This document shows, piece after piece, positions 15,428 to 26,591 of a DNA stretch of 64,000 nucleotides. This stretch comes from BOG-224 sp963783505 (GTDB lineage: Bacteria > Acidobacteriota > Terriglobia > Bryobacterales > Bryobacteraceae): positions 372,001 to 436,000 of the forward strand of contig CAWAOP010000056.1 in NCBI GenBank assembly GCA_963783505.1, written 5' to 3'. Positions within the stretch are counted from its first letter, which is position 1. Every line of letters starts with the position of its first letter. Both the position numbers and the translations under genes were made by a program. The notes under the pieces were generated by a model. That model was not told the DNA's origin and searched no databases. It was given only the letters and a program-made list of their open reading frames with translations.

Positions 15428-16102
15428 CAGCCGATGGCCGCTCGCGTGGACCAAGCGGGAAGAGTGCGTGGAGACGAGTCAACGGAAATGACCGAGATCA
15501 ACGTCACGGAAACGGGAAGACACGTACCGCCGAGTTCGGGTGACTGCGGGCAGGGGCTGGACCAAAGCTTACCGGCCACGGTGAGCGGAAGGTCGTGCTT
15601 TAGATGGCAGCACCCGGAAGTAATCGAGAACGCCAACCGGCACGAGCCCCAGTGGCTCACTTACAGTGCGAATGGAAGCAGGGCGAACCGGGCGGACGAG
15701 TCTATCGGCAAAGGCGCGGGCGGGGCGGCGAAACTCCCCCTGCCGTCGGGCCGGCTGCCATGGTCCCCTCCACTGTGGCGTTGCTTGGGAGCGATCCGTC
15801 CCGGCTTCTCTTCGGCTCACGAACTCCCGCTGGTCGTCGCACGCGGCCGACAGCCGATCCGGTGCAGGAGCGCCTCCCGTTGGTTGGCGAGAGGCCCTGT
15901 GCTGTGCTCGGGGCGCTCAAAACCAAAACCTTTCAAAGAAGAAAAACACAACGCTGAAGGTTGCGAGTTCCGTCCGCCTCCCGTTGGTTGGCCCCCGGAA
16001 GACGAAAAAGGCCGAAAGAAAAAAGTTCTTGACAGAGAGCGGCCTTCTCATGGAAGCCCCTGCGCAGACAGGGGCCGAAGCGCAATTCCTCTCCATCTGG
16101 GC
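15428..16102. other. gene-free stretch downstream of IS110
   Basis: About 675 bp with no convincing gene. A 257-codon plus-strand frame (15434-16207) has frameless, Arg/Pro/Gly-rich composition and I reject it. The first 250 bp are G/A-rich on the plus strand and may hold the element's right end or its bridge RNA. An 18-bp direct repeat lies further on. Confidence 0.5.
15871..15992 (+). repeat. 18-bp direct repeat, 104 bp apart
   Basis: CGCCTCCCGTTGGTTGGC occurs at 15871-15888 and again at 15975-15992. Its significance is unknown; it could mark a small duplication or an IS boundary. Confidence 0.6.
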
Positions 16103-16213
16103 GGCACCCTCGAAAACACACGAGTCGGATTCTGTAAGCCCTGTGTTTTCATTACAATCGTTGGCCAACAGCGGCGGCCAGGGAACACGACTAAAGCCGT
16201 GCCCTGATACAAA
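16103..16213 (-). repeat. family-B repeat arm, 111 bp, also present at 52026-52136
   Basis: Read on the minus strand, this 111-bp segment matches 52026-52136 without gaps and with four differences by eye. It starts with TTTGTATCAGGGC and includes GTGTGTTTTCGAGGG near the end. Confidence 0.85.
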
Positions 16214-16348
16214 GCCGATCATCCTAGGTCCGGTAGACTGCCGGATTTAGGTTGAACCAAGTCGGCGGGCGCGGGCGGGAAATCGGAATGGTCATTCGCG
16301 GACATCCCTGAAAATGCTGGCGCCGGTGGGCCGAGCCCCCAAAAAACC

Positions 16349-16401
16349 AAAATGCTCACCCCCGGGTGGGGGTGAGCATTTTCCCCTGTTTCACCAGGGG
16401 T
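16349..16401. terminator. strong bidirectional hairpin with a second hairpin beside it
   Basis: AAAATGCTCACCCCC (16349-16363) and its exact complement (16368-16382) enclose GGGT: a 15-bp perfect stem with A/T ends on both sides, as in bidirectional intrinsic terminators. CCCCTG/CAGGGG follows at 16384-16400. No coding gene ends here. The surrounding 16214-16640 has no gene. Confidence 0.6.
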
Positions 16402-16647
16402 GATGTTCGATGGGAGAATCAGTTTCGACGGAATCGCAACCGCCAAAACTCTCGTAGTTGGATCTTATGGCCCAACGGCTTCCAAGTCAAGCGGGAATTA
16501 CGATCTTTCCAGAGCGCCCGTAAGCTACTCGTAATGTAAGACTTGAGGGATTCCTCCATTTGCCCGCCGCTGTGGCGGGAGCGGCAAAATGCCGCGCCTC
16601 AGCCTGAGGATTTCTCTCTAATTCAAACAAAGAGCGGCGCTTATGTG

Positions 16648-17619
16648 TCAGGAACCGCGGTTTTCGAGGTGCAGCATGATCATGGGCTCGGCTTCTTCGC
16701 CTTTCTTTCCTCGTAGCAGGAACCGTCGGACGCCGCCCACGAAGAGCCCCGATACGACCGCGAAAGCCAGTAGTATCCCAATGAGAACAAAGATGTTAAT
16801 GACCAGATTCCCGATGTTGTCCCTGGCCGACGGGGCGGGCTGGTTGAGCGTAACTACGGCCTGATAGCGAATCTGGGCCAGAATGCGCTCGGCTTCGTCC
16901 GGGTCCGGCGGCGAAAGGATTACGCCCACCAGCGGGCCGGCGCGTTTCGTCACGGCGCCCGGCAGCTTGGCGAATTCGTTTACCCGGTCCATAGCCATCT
17001 GATTGGTGGGGTAATTGAACACGGCCAGCGCCGTGTCCCCTTTGGGGCCGTGTAACAGGCCAAACTGCGCTTCGGCGCCCATGTGGAACCCGGCCACCGA
17101 GGGTGGAATGCCGGGGTCGAACTTCTGTAAGCTCGCCGGCCCTACGATATAGCGTTCGCTGTTCGCAACCAGGCTGGCGCGCGGAAACAGCCCCGGCAGC
17201 GTGGGCAGGCTGGTCGTATCGAGATTGCGCAGGCTCGCGATAACGGCGTCGCTTTCGGCCGAGGAAGGCTTGTAGCCGTTGAACGCAAGCACGTAATTGC
17301 CGCGCGCCAGCAAGAGGCTCGAGGCTGTCTCCGCCGCCAAAGTCGCCGCTGCGGACTGGGTGGCTTTGGGGTCGCGCAACCATTGGAAGGCGGCCAGCGC
17401 GCCAGTGGAATCCTGCAGGCGGTACGCCGCCACGGTCAGCTTCGAGCCGCCGTTCCGGTATTCGGCGGTTTCGCTCTCCTGAAGCCCGTACTCATCCCAG
17501 ACCGCGCGGTCCGCAAGGGCGATCAGGGCAGAATGCGTGCGCTGGAATGGGCCGATGGAGTCGGGAAGTATGGCGGCCGCGGCCAGGGCGGGAAGCAACA
17601 GAGCCAGAAAAGGTCTCAT
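16648..17619 (-). CDS. DUF6599-like envelope protein
   Basis: 323 residues. An N-terminal signal peptide (MRPFLALLLPALAAAAILP) is followed by an exported domain of two similar halves (DRAVWDEYGLQESETAEYRN; GPKGDTALAVFNYPTNQMAM) and a single membrane helix near residues 270-300 (IGNLVINIFVLIGILLAFAV), then a short basic cytoplasmic tail. Organisation and sequence fit the Acidobacteriota-enriched DUF6599 family, whose function is unknown. It is probably anchored in the inner membrane and exposed to the periplasm. It is a stand-alone gene. Confidence 0.75.
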   Translation of the reverse strand: MRPFLALLLPALAAAAILPDSIGPFQRTHSALIALADRAVWDEYGLQESETAEYRNGGSKLTVAAYRLQDSTGALAAFQWLRDPKATQSAAATLAAETASSLLLARGNYVLAFNGYKPSSAESDAVIASLRNLDTTSLPTLPGLFPRASLVANSERYIVGPASLQKFDPGIPPSVAGFHMGAEAQFGLLHGPKGDTALAVFNYPTNQMAMDRVNEFAKLPGAVTKRAGPLVGVILSPPDPDEAERILAQIRYQAVVTLNQPAPSARDNIGNLVINIFVLIGILLAFAVVSGLFVGGVRRFLLRGKKGEEAEPMIMLHLENRGS

Positions 17620-17723
17620 CTCACTAGATTAGACGCCGGAAGCCCCTACGTCGAGCCCGAAAAGGGCGCCCCGAACGGGCTCGCGACGGGTATGCGGCGC
17701 CGCGCTCGAATCCGCGGAGCCAA

Positions 17724-18350
17724 TCAGAAGTAATCTTCGAAATCGGGAGCGTTCTGCAGGAAGACACGGGAAAGGAACGCGGAGCCGAAAAGGCCTCTAC
17801 AGCGCGCCTTAGCCACCAGCCGGTATCCGGACTGGGCGCAAGCGGATGCCGTGGCGCTATCCGATTCCCGGACGACGCACCAAGTGGTCACGGCGCGGGT
17901 GGAGTACTCATTCGCGACGTGATCGAGAGCCAACGCTTCCAGGCCTTGGCCCTTGTGGCCAGCCGCCGTCCAGACGAAAGAGATAATCACGTCGCCCGCT
18001 GACGCGAACGGCCAGCGATAATACTTGGGCAAGACGCAGACGCGGTGGACAAGCGCCCCACCCTGCCGAATCAAGAGAATGGAGTATTCGCGGCCTCTAA
18101 AGATCCTGAGCCAATGGCACAATGTCCAGAGCAGGGACTGAGCCGGGATACCCTGGATATAAGGGTGAGATGGGCTAGGCCTCCATGTTTCAAGGCTCCA
18201 CCCGGAGCCTTCGGGCGCCCGGTGCTCTCTCAACGGCTTCGCACCCGGCAGTCTCCTGAAAATCAGATAGGCCGCTTCGCGGCCGGCCGGTGCAATGTGT
18301 AGCGCTGAGCCGGCCGTCTCCGGCTCACGAAAACTCAACTGCGCTCCCAT
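17724..18350 (-). CDS. GNAT-like acetyltransferase
   Basis: 208 residues. The middle and C-terminal part show the GNAT pattern: a strand ISFVWTAAGHKGQGLEALAL, with a GxG acyl-CoA loop then helix, followed by TWCVVRESDSATASACAQSG and the closing GYRLVAKARCRGLF. The N-terminal 70 residues are less conserved. It would transfer an acyl group from acyl-CoA to an unknown substrate in the cytosol. Its separation from neighbours (104 bp from the DUF6599-like gene) gives no pathway clue. Confidence 0.7.
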   Translation of the reverse strand: MGAQLSFREPETAGSALHIAPAGREAAYLIFRRLPGAKPLREHRAPEGSGWSLETWRPSPSHPYIQGIPAQSLLWTLCHWLRIFRGREYSILLIRQGGALVHRVCVLPKYYRWPFASAGDVIISFVWTAAGHKGQGLEALALDHVANEYSTRAVTTWCVVRESDSATASACAQSGYRLVAKARCRGLFGSAFLSRVFLQNAPDFEDYF

Positions 18351-18568
18351 GGATCTGTTTGCGTGTCACACCCGCGCTCCATCAACATATCGGCCGGCGT
18401 GAAGGCGAAGACCAACCTTCGGGAATTGTCCCTACCTCCACAATAGGCGGCGAGGAGTCCAGTATCGGCGTTTCTTTCGGCCACCGCGGGTTTTCTTTCG
18501 GTTTCGAGCGATTCAGCACGGGGAGAATTGGCTAGATTGGTTGATACTAAGAATCGGGGCGAGTCGAC

Positions 18569-20023
18569 GTGGCAACGGTTAAGGGTGCCGGAGTGGGCGA
18601 ACAGGGCATGTCACTGTGGGATCGAGCTCTCGCGCGAGGCTTGGCCGCGGGAAAAGCTCGTATCGTGGCGATCACGAGTATCCTGCTGCTCGTGATCGTT
18701 TACTTCGACTGGGTAACGGGGCCGGCTATTTCGTTAGGCCTGTTCTATGAGCTCCCCATGCTGCTGGCGTCGATTGTGCTCTCGCCCTTCGAAATCGTCG
18801 CGCTCGCGCTTCTGTGCACTCTACTCCGGCTGCGCTTTGGGCCTGACTACGCTGGTATCGACTTCTATCTGAGATTCGGTTTCGGCGTCATCTCCTTTAC
18901 CTTGACGGGACTGTTCGGGTCCGTCCTCGTCAAGAACCGGAAAATGGCGGAAGAGCACGTTCACGCCATGGGGAAGGAGCATGCCCTGCGGCATCGGGCC
19001 GAAGAGCACCTGCGTACTTTGGTGCAAAGCAGCCCGGCCGGAATCCTGACTCTCGACAGCGGGGGCCGGGTTTTGGCCGCCAATAATGCCGCCGCCGAGA
19101 TCTTCGGGCTGCCGCCGGGGGTGAGCCTGGCCGGCAAATCGATCGAGCGGTATCTTCCGGTCTTGTCCGACGCTTTACACATGGTGATGGGAGACCCTCC
19201 CTTCCGCACGGCGGCCCAGGCCCAGGGCCGGCGGGACAACGGTGAAGTATTCCTCGCCGACACGTGGTTCTCGACGTATTCCGAGCCCGAGGGCAGTCGG
19301 CTGGCCGCAATCGTCGTGGATTCTTCGGACGAAATGAGGAGCCGCGAAGAAGAGAACTTGCGACAGCTCGGAAAGTACAGCCGGATCATGGCCGGCGCGA
19401 TGCTCCACGAGATTCGGAATCTCTCGAGCGCCATCGCCGTGGCCATTTCGAATCTCCCGGGCAGGAACGGCGGAAGCAGCCCGGAGATGGAAGGACTGGA
19501 GCACCTCGCCGAAGGACTCGCCCGGGTAGCCTCGCTCGAGCTCACCCCTGGAAGAGCCGGGAACCTGGAGTCCATCTCGCTGAAGCAGGTTCTGGACGAT
19601 CTGAGAATCGTCGTCGAGCCAAGCTGGCGCGAGATCGACGGCGCGGTTCGGTGGGATTTGCCGCCCGACTTGCCCAAGGTGGTGGCGGAACGGCACGGTT
19701 TACTCCAGGCGTTGCTTAATCTGGCGGAAAACAGCGTGAACGCCGTCCAGGACTCGCCCGTGCGAGAGTTGACGGTCAGCGTTCATTCGGAAGGCGACCG
19801 TGCGTTCGTCCGTTTCTTGGATACGGGACATGGCGTCGCTCACCCCGAGCGGCTATTTCAACCGTTCCAGGCCGGCGCCGAGTCCACGGGCCTGGGTCTA
19901 TACATCTCGCGGTCCTTGTTGAGGAGTTACGGGGGCGATCTGAAGTTCGAACCCAGAGAGAAGGGCGCCGCATTCTTGGTGGAGCTTACGACCGCTCCGC
20001 AGAGCGTGACCGTTCATGCCTGA
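18569..20023 (+). CDS. membrane sensor histidine kinase with PAS domain
   Basis: 484 residues from GTG 18569; ATG 18608 is an alternative start. The N-terminal 120 residues hold about four membrane helices, followed by a coiled linker, a PAS domain (LVQSSPAGILTLDSGGRVLA), the H box MLHEIRN (His about 280), and a HATPase with N box LAENSVNAV, DTGHGV and STGLGLYISRSLL. It autophosphorylates and should pass phosphate to the response regulator, whose gene overlaps it by 8 nt. The signal is unknown; membrane helices without a large periplasmic loop suggest sensing in or near the membrane. Confidence 0.92.
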   Translation: MATVKGAGVGEQGMSLWDRALARGLAAGKARIVAITSILLLVIVYFDWVTGPAISLGLFYELPMLLASIVLSPFEIVALALLCTLLRLRFGPDYAGIDFYLRFGFGVISFTLTGLFGSVLVKNRKMAEEHVHAMGKEHALRHRAEEHLRTLVQSSPAGILTLDSGGRVLAANNAAAEIFGLPPGVSLAGKSIERYLPVLSDALHMVMGDPPFRTAAQAQGRRDNGEVFLADTWFSTYSEPEGSRLAAIVVDSSDEMRSREEENLRQLGKYSRIMAGAMLHEIRNLSSAIAVAISNLPGRNGGSSPEMEGLEHLAEGLARVASLELTPGRAGNLESISLKQVLDDLRIVVEPSWREIDGAVRWDLPPDLPKVVAERHGLLQALLNLAENSVNAVQDSPVRELTVSVHSEGDRAFVRFLDTGHGVAHPERLFQPFQAGAESTGLGLYISRSLLRSYGGDLKFEPREKGAAFLVELTTAPQSVTVHA

Positions 20024-20666
20024 ACTGGAATCCGCTGCAATCCGGCTGATACTGGTGGACGACCACGCGATGTTCCGCGAGGGCATTGGGGTGCTGCTGG
20101 CCAGGGAAGCCGATTTCGAGATCACCGGCAAATTCGCCACTGCCGCCGATGCGTTGAACTCGCTTTCGGAATCCCAGCCGTCGGTAATCCTTCTCGATTT
20201 TGACCTGGGAACGGAACGAGCCCTGGACTTTGTTCGCGACGCGCGGCAGGCGGGCTTCGCCGGGCGCATCCTGATCGTGACCGCAGGAGTCAGCGAGCAG
20301 GAGGCTGTGCTGCTGATCCGGGCCGGCGTGGCGGGCATCGTGCATAAGCACAGTCTTCCCGAGATTCTCTGCTCCGCCATCCGCCAGGTCGCCGGGGGCG
20401 AGGTGTTCCTGGAGAAGAGCTACCTCAAGCCGCTGTTCCACAGCGTCGAGCATGGCGAGGACGCCGAGCCTAAGCTGGGCGAGCGGGACAAGGCGATTCT
20501 GCGTTTCGTGTTCCAGGGTTTGGCGAACAAAGAAATCGGCGCCCGCCTGGCCCTGTCTGAAGGAGCCGTTAAGGCCTGCCTGCGCCAGCTTTTCCGGAAG
20601 CTCGGAGTGCAAACGCGAGCCCAGTTGGTCAAGGTAGCGCTGGAGCAATACAGGGACCAGTTGTGA
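20016..20666 (+). CDS. response regulator, NarL/LuxR type
   Basis: 216 residues. The receiver domain has the acidic pair LVDDHAMF (Asp15/16), phospho-acceptor Asp61 in VILLDFDLG, and the conserved Lys in GIVHKHS. A LuxR-type helix-turn-helix ends the protein (FQGLANKEIGARLALSEGAV). Such proteins dimerise on phosphorylation and regulate transcription. The 8-nt overlap with the kinase marks them as a cognate pair. Targets are not visible here. Confidence 0.92.
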   Translation: MPELESAAIRLILVDDHAMFREGIGVLLAREADFEITGKFATAADALNSLSESQPSVILLDFDLGTERALDFVRDARQAGFAGRILIVTAGVSEQEAVLLIRAGVAGIVHKHSLPEILCSAIRQVAGGEVFLEKSYLKPLFHSVEHGEDAEPKLGERDKAILRFVFQGLANKEIGARLALSEGAVKACLRQLFRKLGVQTRAQLVKVALEQYRDQL

Positions 20667-20668
20667 GG

Positions 20669-20835
20669 CCGCTATCCGCTGACCGCTATCCGCTTACCGC
20701 AGCCGGGTCCCCGGAGGACTGCAGTCTGCTTGCAGTGTCTGCCGGCGTTGAGCGTGAGGCCCGCGAACCTTTCGTGACAGCACAACGGATTCCGCGGCCA
20801 AAATGCGGAAAGCGGATAGCGGACGGCGGATAGCG
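20669..20835. repeat. inverted-repeat element, family C (REPIN/MITE-like)
   Basis: A left arm (about 20669-20700) made of two near-tandem CCGCTATCCGCT units is matched in reverse by the right arm (about 20805-20835), three differences in 31 positions by eye. About 105 bp without a gene separate them. It fills the gap between the response regulator and the convergent secA. Confidence 0.7.
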
Positions 20836-20851
20836 ATCTGTCGGCTCACCC

Positions 20852-23764
<2,913 letters not shown>

Positions 23765-23856
23765 CGGAGGGTCTCAGCGAGGCGGGGAAGCCGCAATCTT
23801 CATTTTACTCTTGTGGAGAAAGCGGGCGTTGGGAAGGCGCCAAAGGGGGCCCGTGC

Positions 23857-24114
23857 TCAGCGGTACGCTTCTTTGCGATGCGCCACCGTACAAATCAGAA
23901 TAGCGCCAGCCTCGAAGTCCACTTCGTACAGGATGCGATAGTCTCCGCTCCGCAGCCGGTAGCGGTTGGATGTCCCTTTCAGCTTCTTGTAACCGGCCGG
24001 ATACGGCCCTTTGAACAGGGTCTCCATCTTCGCGACGACTCGGTCGGCAATTGAGGCATCGAGCTTTTCAAGGAAGCGATCGACGGAATCGGTGGTACGG
24101 ACAGCCCAGTTCAT
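23857..24114 (-). CDS. RelE/ParE-family toxin
   Basis: 85 residues with the RelE/ParE fold signature: an N-terminal strand, two helices (SVDRFLEKLDASIADRVVAK), then GPYPAGYKKLKGTSNRYRLR, SGDYRILYEVDFEAG and VAHRKEAYR. The GDYRILYEV and HRKEAYR strands are family hallmarks. It is an mRNA interferase or gyrase poison, neutralised by the antitoxin. Its ATG overlaps the upstream antitoxin stop (ATGA), the classic order with antitoxin first. Confidence 0.88.
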   Translation of the reverse strand: MNWAVRTTDSVDRFLEKLDASIADRVVAKMETLFKGPYPAGYKKLKGTSNRYRLRSGDYRILYEVDFEAGAILICTVAHRKEAYR

Positions 24115-24365
24115 CCGCGGCGGTACTTTTTCACCAAGTTTTCGAGCGGCATGGTTGGTTCGTGCCGGTGAAGCTCGATGGCCGCTATATCCATCTCGTC
24201 TTCGGTCATGGCAGCACGGGGCTTTGCGGCCTTGCGCCGGATTCTAGCCTCGGCTTCGGCTCGACTCTTCCCGGTGACGTATTGGCCCGGCAAGAGCTGG
24301 ACAGCCACCCAGGCCCCATCGGGCAATTGAGCGCTGATAAACGGAACTGGGTTTCGGCTCGCCAT
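24111..24365 (-). CDS. antitoxin of the RelE/ParE-type module
   Basis: 84 residues from ATG 24365 (MASRNPVPFISAQLPDGAWV), a start that removes an unlikely upstream extension. A short beta-rich N-terminus precedes a basic stretch (SRAEAEARIRRKAAKPRAAM) and a helical acidic tail (EDEMDIAAIELHRHEPTMPL) likely to wrap the toxin. I cannot assign a standard DNA-binding family. The position and the 4-nt overlap with the toxin carry the call. A TATTCT hexamer at 24381-24376 lies only 10 nt before the start codon. Confidence 0.75.
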   Translation of the reverse strand: MASRNPVPFISAQLPDGAWVAVQLLPGQYVTGKSRAEAEARIRRKAAKPRAAMTEDEMDIAAIELHRHEPTMPLENLVKKYRRG

Positions 24366-24433
24366 ACCTGCTTTCAGAATACACCTGCGCGGAACACGCG
24401 GGCCGTGCTGCGCGCCCTTGTTACCATCGAGGC

Positions 24434-25486
24434 ATGGCGGATGGCGGTCAGCGCAAGGGAGCCGGTTTCCCATCTCAGTGGCGGCGATATGCGGATGCGG
24501 CCACGGAGCTTACCATATACCGCGCCACCGATCCCGTTTCCTCAAGCTCATTGCCGGCGTATTATAGCCGCGCTGTGTCCCGCAACAGCGCCTACCTGCT
24601 GTATTCGAGCGACTCCAGCGGTTCGCCGCAAGCCTGCGGTATGAATCTCAAGACTGGCGCGACCACGCTGCTCACCGAGGCCGAAGCTCTGGACCCTTCC
24701 TCGCTCGCGCTGCTGCCCGGCGACCAGTCATTCTGTTACGCCACGGGAGACTCCGTCTACTCATCGGCCTTAGCGACGCTCAAAGAGCGGAAAATCCACT
24801 CGACTCCCGAGCCGTGGACGCGGGCGCCCGGGCTGAGCGTGGATTCCACGGGGGCCCACGTGTTCCTCGTGGAAAGGCAGGGCGATCGACGGCGGCTGCG
24901 CATGGCGCCTGTCAGCGGCGGCGAAGCGCGGACTGTCCTCGAGACCGGTCTGGACATCTCCGAACCGCTCCCGCGTCCGCGACGAACTCAGATCCTCTAC
25001 CGGCAGCAAAATGACGCACTGTGGGTGGTGAACTCGAACGGGGCGGGGAATCGCCGGCTCAAAGTCGCGCCCGGCAGAATTGGTCCGGCGCAGTGGTCGC
25101 CCGATGGAGGCCACGTTCTGTATCTGAGTTTTCCCGAGGACTCGTCGCGGCTCAATGAAATCCGTGAGTACGCCGTGGATACCGGCACGGATAAACTGGT
25201 TGCGAAGACCAGCCAGTACGCCCATTTCGGATTCAACCGCGATACATCGGTCTTCGTGGGCGCGAGCCGCAGCCTGGCTTCGCCGGTAGTCGTAATCCTG
25301 CTGCGCATCAACGGCCGCGAACTGACCCTGTGCGAACACAAATCCGGCAAGCCGGAAACGGTCGCGCCGATTTTCGCTCCGGACGCTCAGCGCATCTATT
25401 TTCAGAGCGATCGCGGCGGTAAACCGGCCATCTACTTTGTACCCGTGGAACGGCTCGTGGAGAAGATCGAGGCGGGGCGCTGGTGA
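24434..25486 (+). CDS. TolB/PD40-type beta-propeller protein
   Basis: 350 residues made of repeated blades with PD40-like strands, for example RIGPAQWSPDGGHVLYLSFP and APIFAPDAQRIYFQSDRGGK. Such propellers occur in TolB, oligopeptidases and oligogalacturonate lyase. No signal peptide is seen and the first 35 residues look unlike the family, so the true start could be further in. It diverges from the TA module with 68 bp between starts. A carbohydrate-related role is possible but not demonstrable. Confidence 0.75.
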   Translation: MADGGQRKGAGFPSQWRRYADAATELTIYRATDPVSSSSLPAYYSRAVSRNSAYLLYSSDSSGSPQACGMNLKTGATTLLTEAEALDPSSLALLPGDQSFCYATGDSVYSSALATLKERKIHSTPEPWTRAPGLSVDSTGAHVFLVERQGDRRRLRMAPVSGGEARTVLETGLDISEPLPRPRRTQILYRQQNDALWVVNSNGAGNRRLKVAPGRIGPAQWSPDGGHVLYLSFPEDSSRLNEIREYAVDTGTDKLVAKTSQYAHFGFNRDTSVFVGASRSLASPVVVILLRINGRELTLCEHKSGKPETVAPIFAPDAQRIYFQSDRGGKPAIYFVPVERLVEKIEAGRW

Positions 25487-25500
25487 GAGGTTGCGCCAGT

Positions 25501-25525
25501 GGGCGGGCCTGGAGTGGCCCGCCCA
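25501..25525 (+). repeat. family-A-like REP palindrome, divergent copy
   Basis: GGGCGGGCC and GGCCCGCCC with a GTGGG-type head at 25498. It separates the convergent propeller and coiled-coil genes, a position typical of REPs. Confidence 0.6.
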
Positions 25526-25550
25526 TCTTGACGCGGGATAATCCGAAGGC

Positions 25551-26441
25551 TTAGCGGCTGGCCAGATCCTTCGGCGTCGAGAGGTAGCCGATGATTTGAT
25601 CTTTCTGTACCTTGTTCACTACCAGCTCGAAGGGCTGTTTGGCCTTGCTGGTGTAGAACTGTATCGGCTCGTTGATGGTCCGGTTCGTTTTCGGCGTCGT
25701 TTTGTCGTCCGCATAAAGCTCGATGCTGAACGAATTCTTCTTGGGATCGGTACTCTTGACCTGGATCATTACGCCGGTCGACGAATCGCCGATCCGCTGG
25801 CGGTCCTTGGTCTTCTTGATGTTGAACTCGAAATAGTTCTTATCTCCAAGACGCTTCAAGGCCGACAGTTCGTTGGAGTTCGTAGCGATCAGGCCGCTCT
25901 GCACGCCCAGATCGCCCTTCACGGACTTCAAATCGGCGATGGTTTTCTGCAAGTCCGCGTTGGTGGTGGCGAGATTGGTCTTTACCCCGGTCACGTCCGT
26001 GGAGACATCCGCGATCTTGGCATTGGCTGTATCGGCGGACTGCTTGACGCCGCTGATATCGCTCGACAGCTTAGCTTGCGCCTGGTCGAGCTGGGCTTGG
26101 AGGGTCTTAATCCGCTGGTCGTTCTGTGCCACGGCCTCGGCCTTGGCTTGGTTGGAAAGCGCCCGGCCCTGCGTCTGGGCGTCGGACAGCTCTTTCTTGA
26201 GTTGTTCGACGGTTTGCGCTTGCGAAGCCGAGCTGACGGTCGATGCCTCGCGCATACTGGCGATCTGGGCGTTGAGCTGGCCGCTCAGCTTCTCCATGTC
26301 GTCGGCCGTCTTCTGTCGAAGATCGCCGATCTGGACATACAAATAGATGTTGGCGCCGAGCAGGACGGCGATGGCGCCGGCTACCAGACCGGTCATCAAA
26401 CCGGAGCGTTGGGGCGGCTCGTAATTGGGTGTGGGGCTCAC
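25551..26441 (-). CDS. single-pass membrane protein with long coiled coil
   Basis: 296 residues from GTG 26441, preceded by AAGGAG. A short cytosolic N-terminus is followed by one membrane helix (LVAGAIAVLLGANIYLYVQI, about residues 19-38). Then comes roughly 140 residues of Gln/Ala/Ser-rich coiled coil with a heptad-like 'TADL/DVSTDV' pattern, and a C-terminal beta domain (YFEFNIKKTKDRQRIGDSST). The product is probably periplasmic and anchored. I recognise no family. The coiled coil suggests a multimer or a spacer to the cell wall. Confidence 0.75.
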   Translation of the reverse strand: MSPTPNYEPPQRSGLMTGLVAGAIAVLLGANIYLYVQIGDLRQKTADDMEKLSGQLNAQIASMREASTVSSASQAQTVEQLKKELSDAQTQGRALSNQAKAEAVAQNDQRIKTLQAQLDQAQAKLSSDISGVKQSADTANAKIADVSTDVTGVKTNLATTNADLQKTIADLKSVKGDLGVQSGLIATNSNELSALKRLGDKNYFEFNIKKTKDRQRIGDSSTGVMIQVKSTDPKKNSFSIELYADDKTTPKTNRTINEPIQFYTSKAKQPFELVVNKVQKDQIIGYLSTPKDLASR

Positions 26442-26591
26442 TGTTTTACTCCTTCTTTACTCCTACAGTATAGATGGCTGTTCGCCGATTTTGGGTTTCA
26501 TCGGACTGTTTCCGATCGTTTGGGATTAATGGATTATAACGAAACCGCTAGCCGCGTCCGGCTACCCGGGGAGCTAACCGGGGTAACGGTT

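Larger units (their letters stand above)
14201..15700 (+). mobile_element. IS110-family insertion sequence (ends not defined)
   Basis: An intact IS110 transposase gene with non-coding flanks. IS110 elements have no long terminal inverted repeats and make no target duplication, so the limits given are approximate. IS110/IS1111 elements often insert in REP palindromes, which fits its position inside a family-B repeat. Confidence 0.6.
14171..16213. repeat. inverted pair of family-B dispersed repeat ends enclosing the IS110 gene
   Basis: The left end reads TTTGTATCAGGGC, continuing into a hairpin GGCATGGCT/AGCCGTGCC. The right end is its inverse, GCCCTGATACAAA at 16201-16213. Equivalent inverted pairs, much closer together, occur at 45904-46053 and 52026-52278. 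The simplest reading is a MITE/REPIN-like element interrupted by the IS110. Confidence 0.6.

Noticed and set aside
15434..16207. 257-codon plus-strand frame after the IS110 gene
   Set aside because: Runs through the non-coding repeat that recurs at 52026 and through a direct repeat; amino-acid composition is not protein-like.
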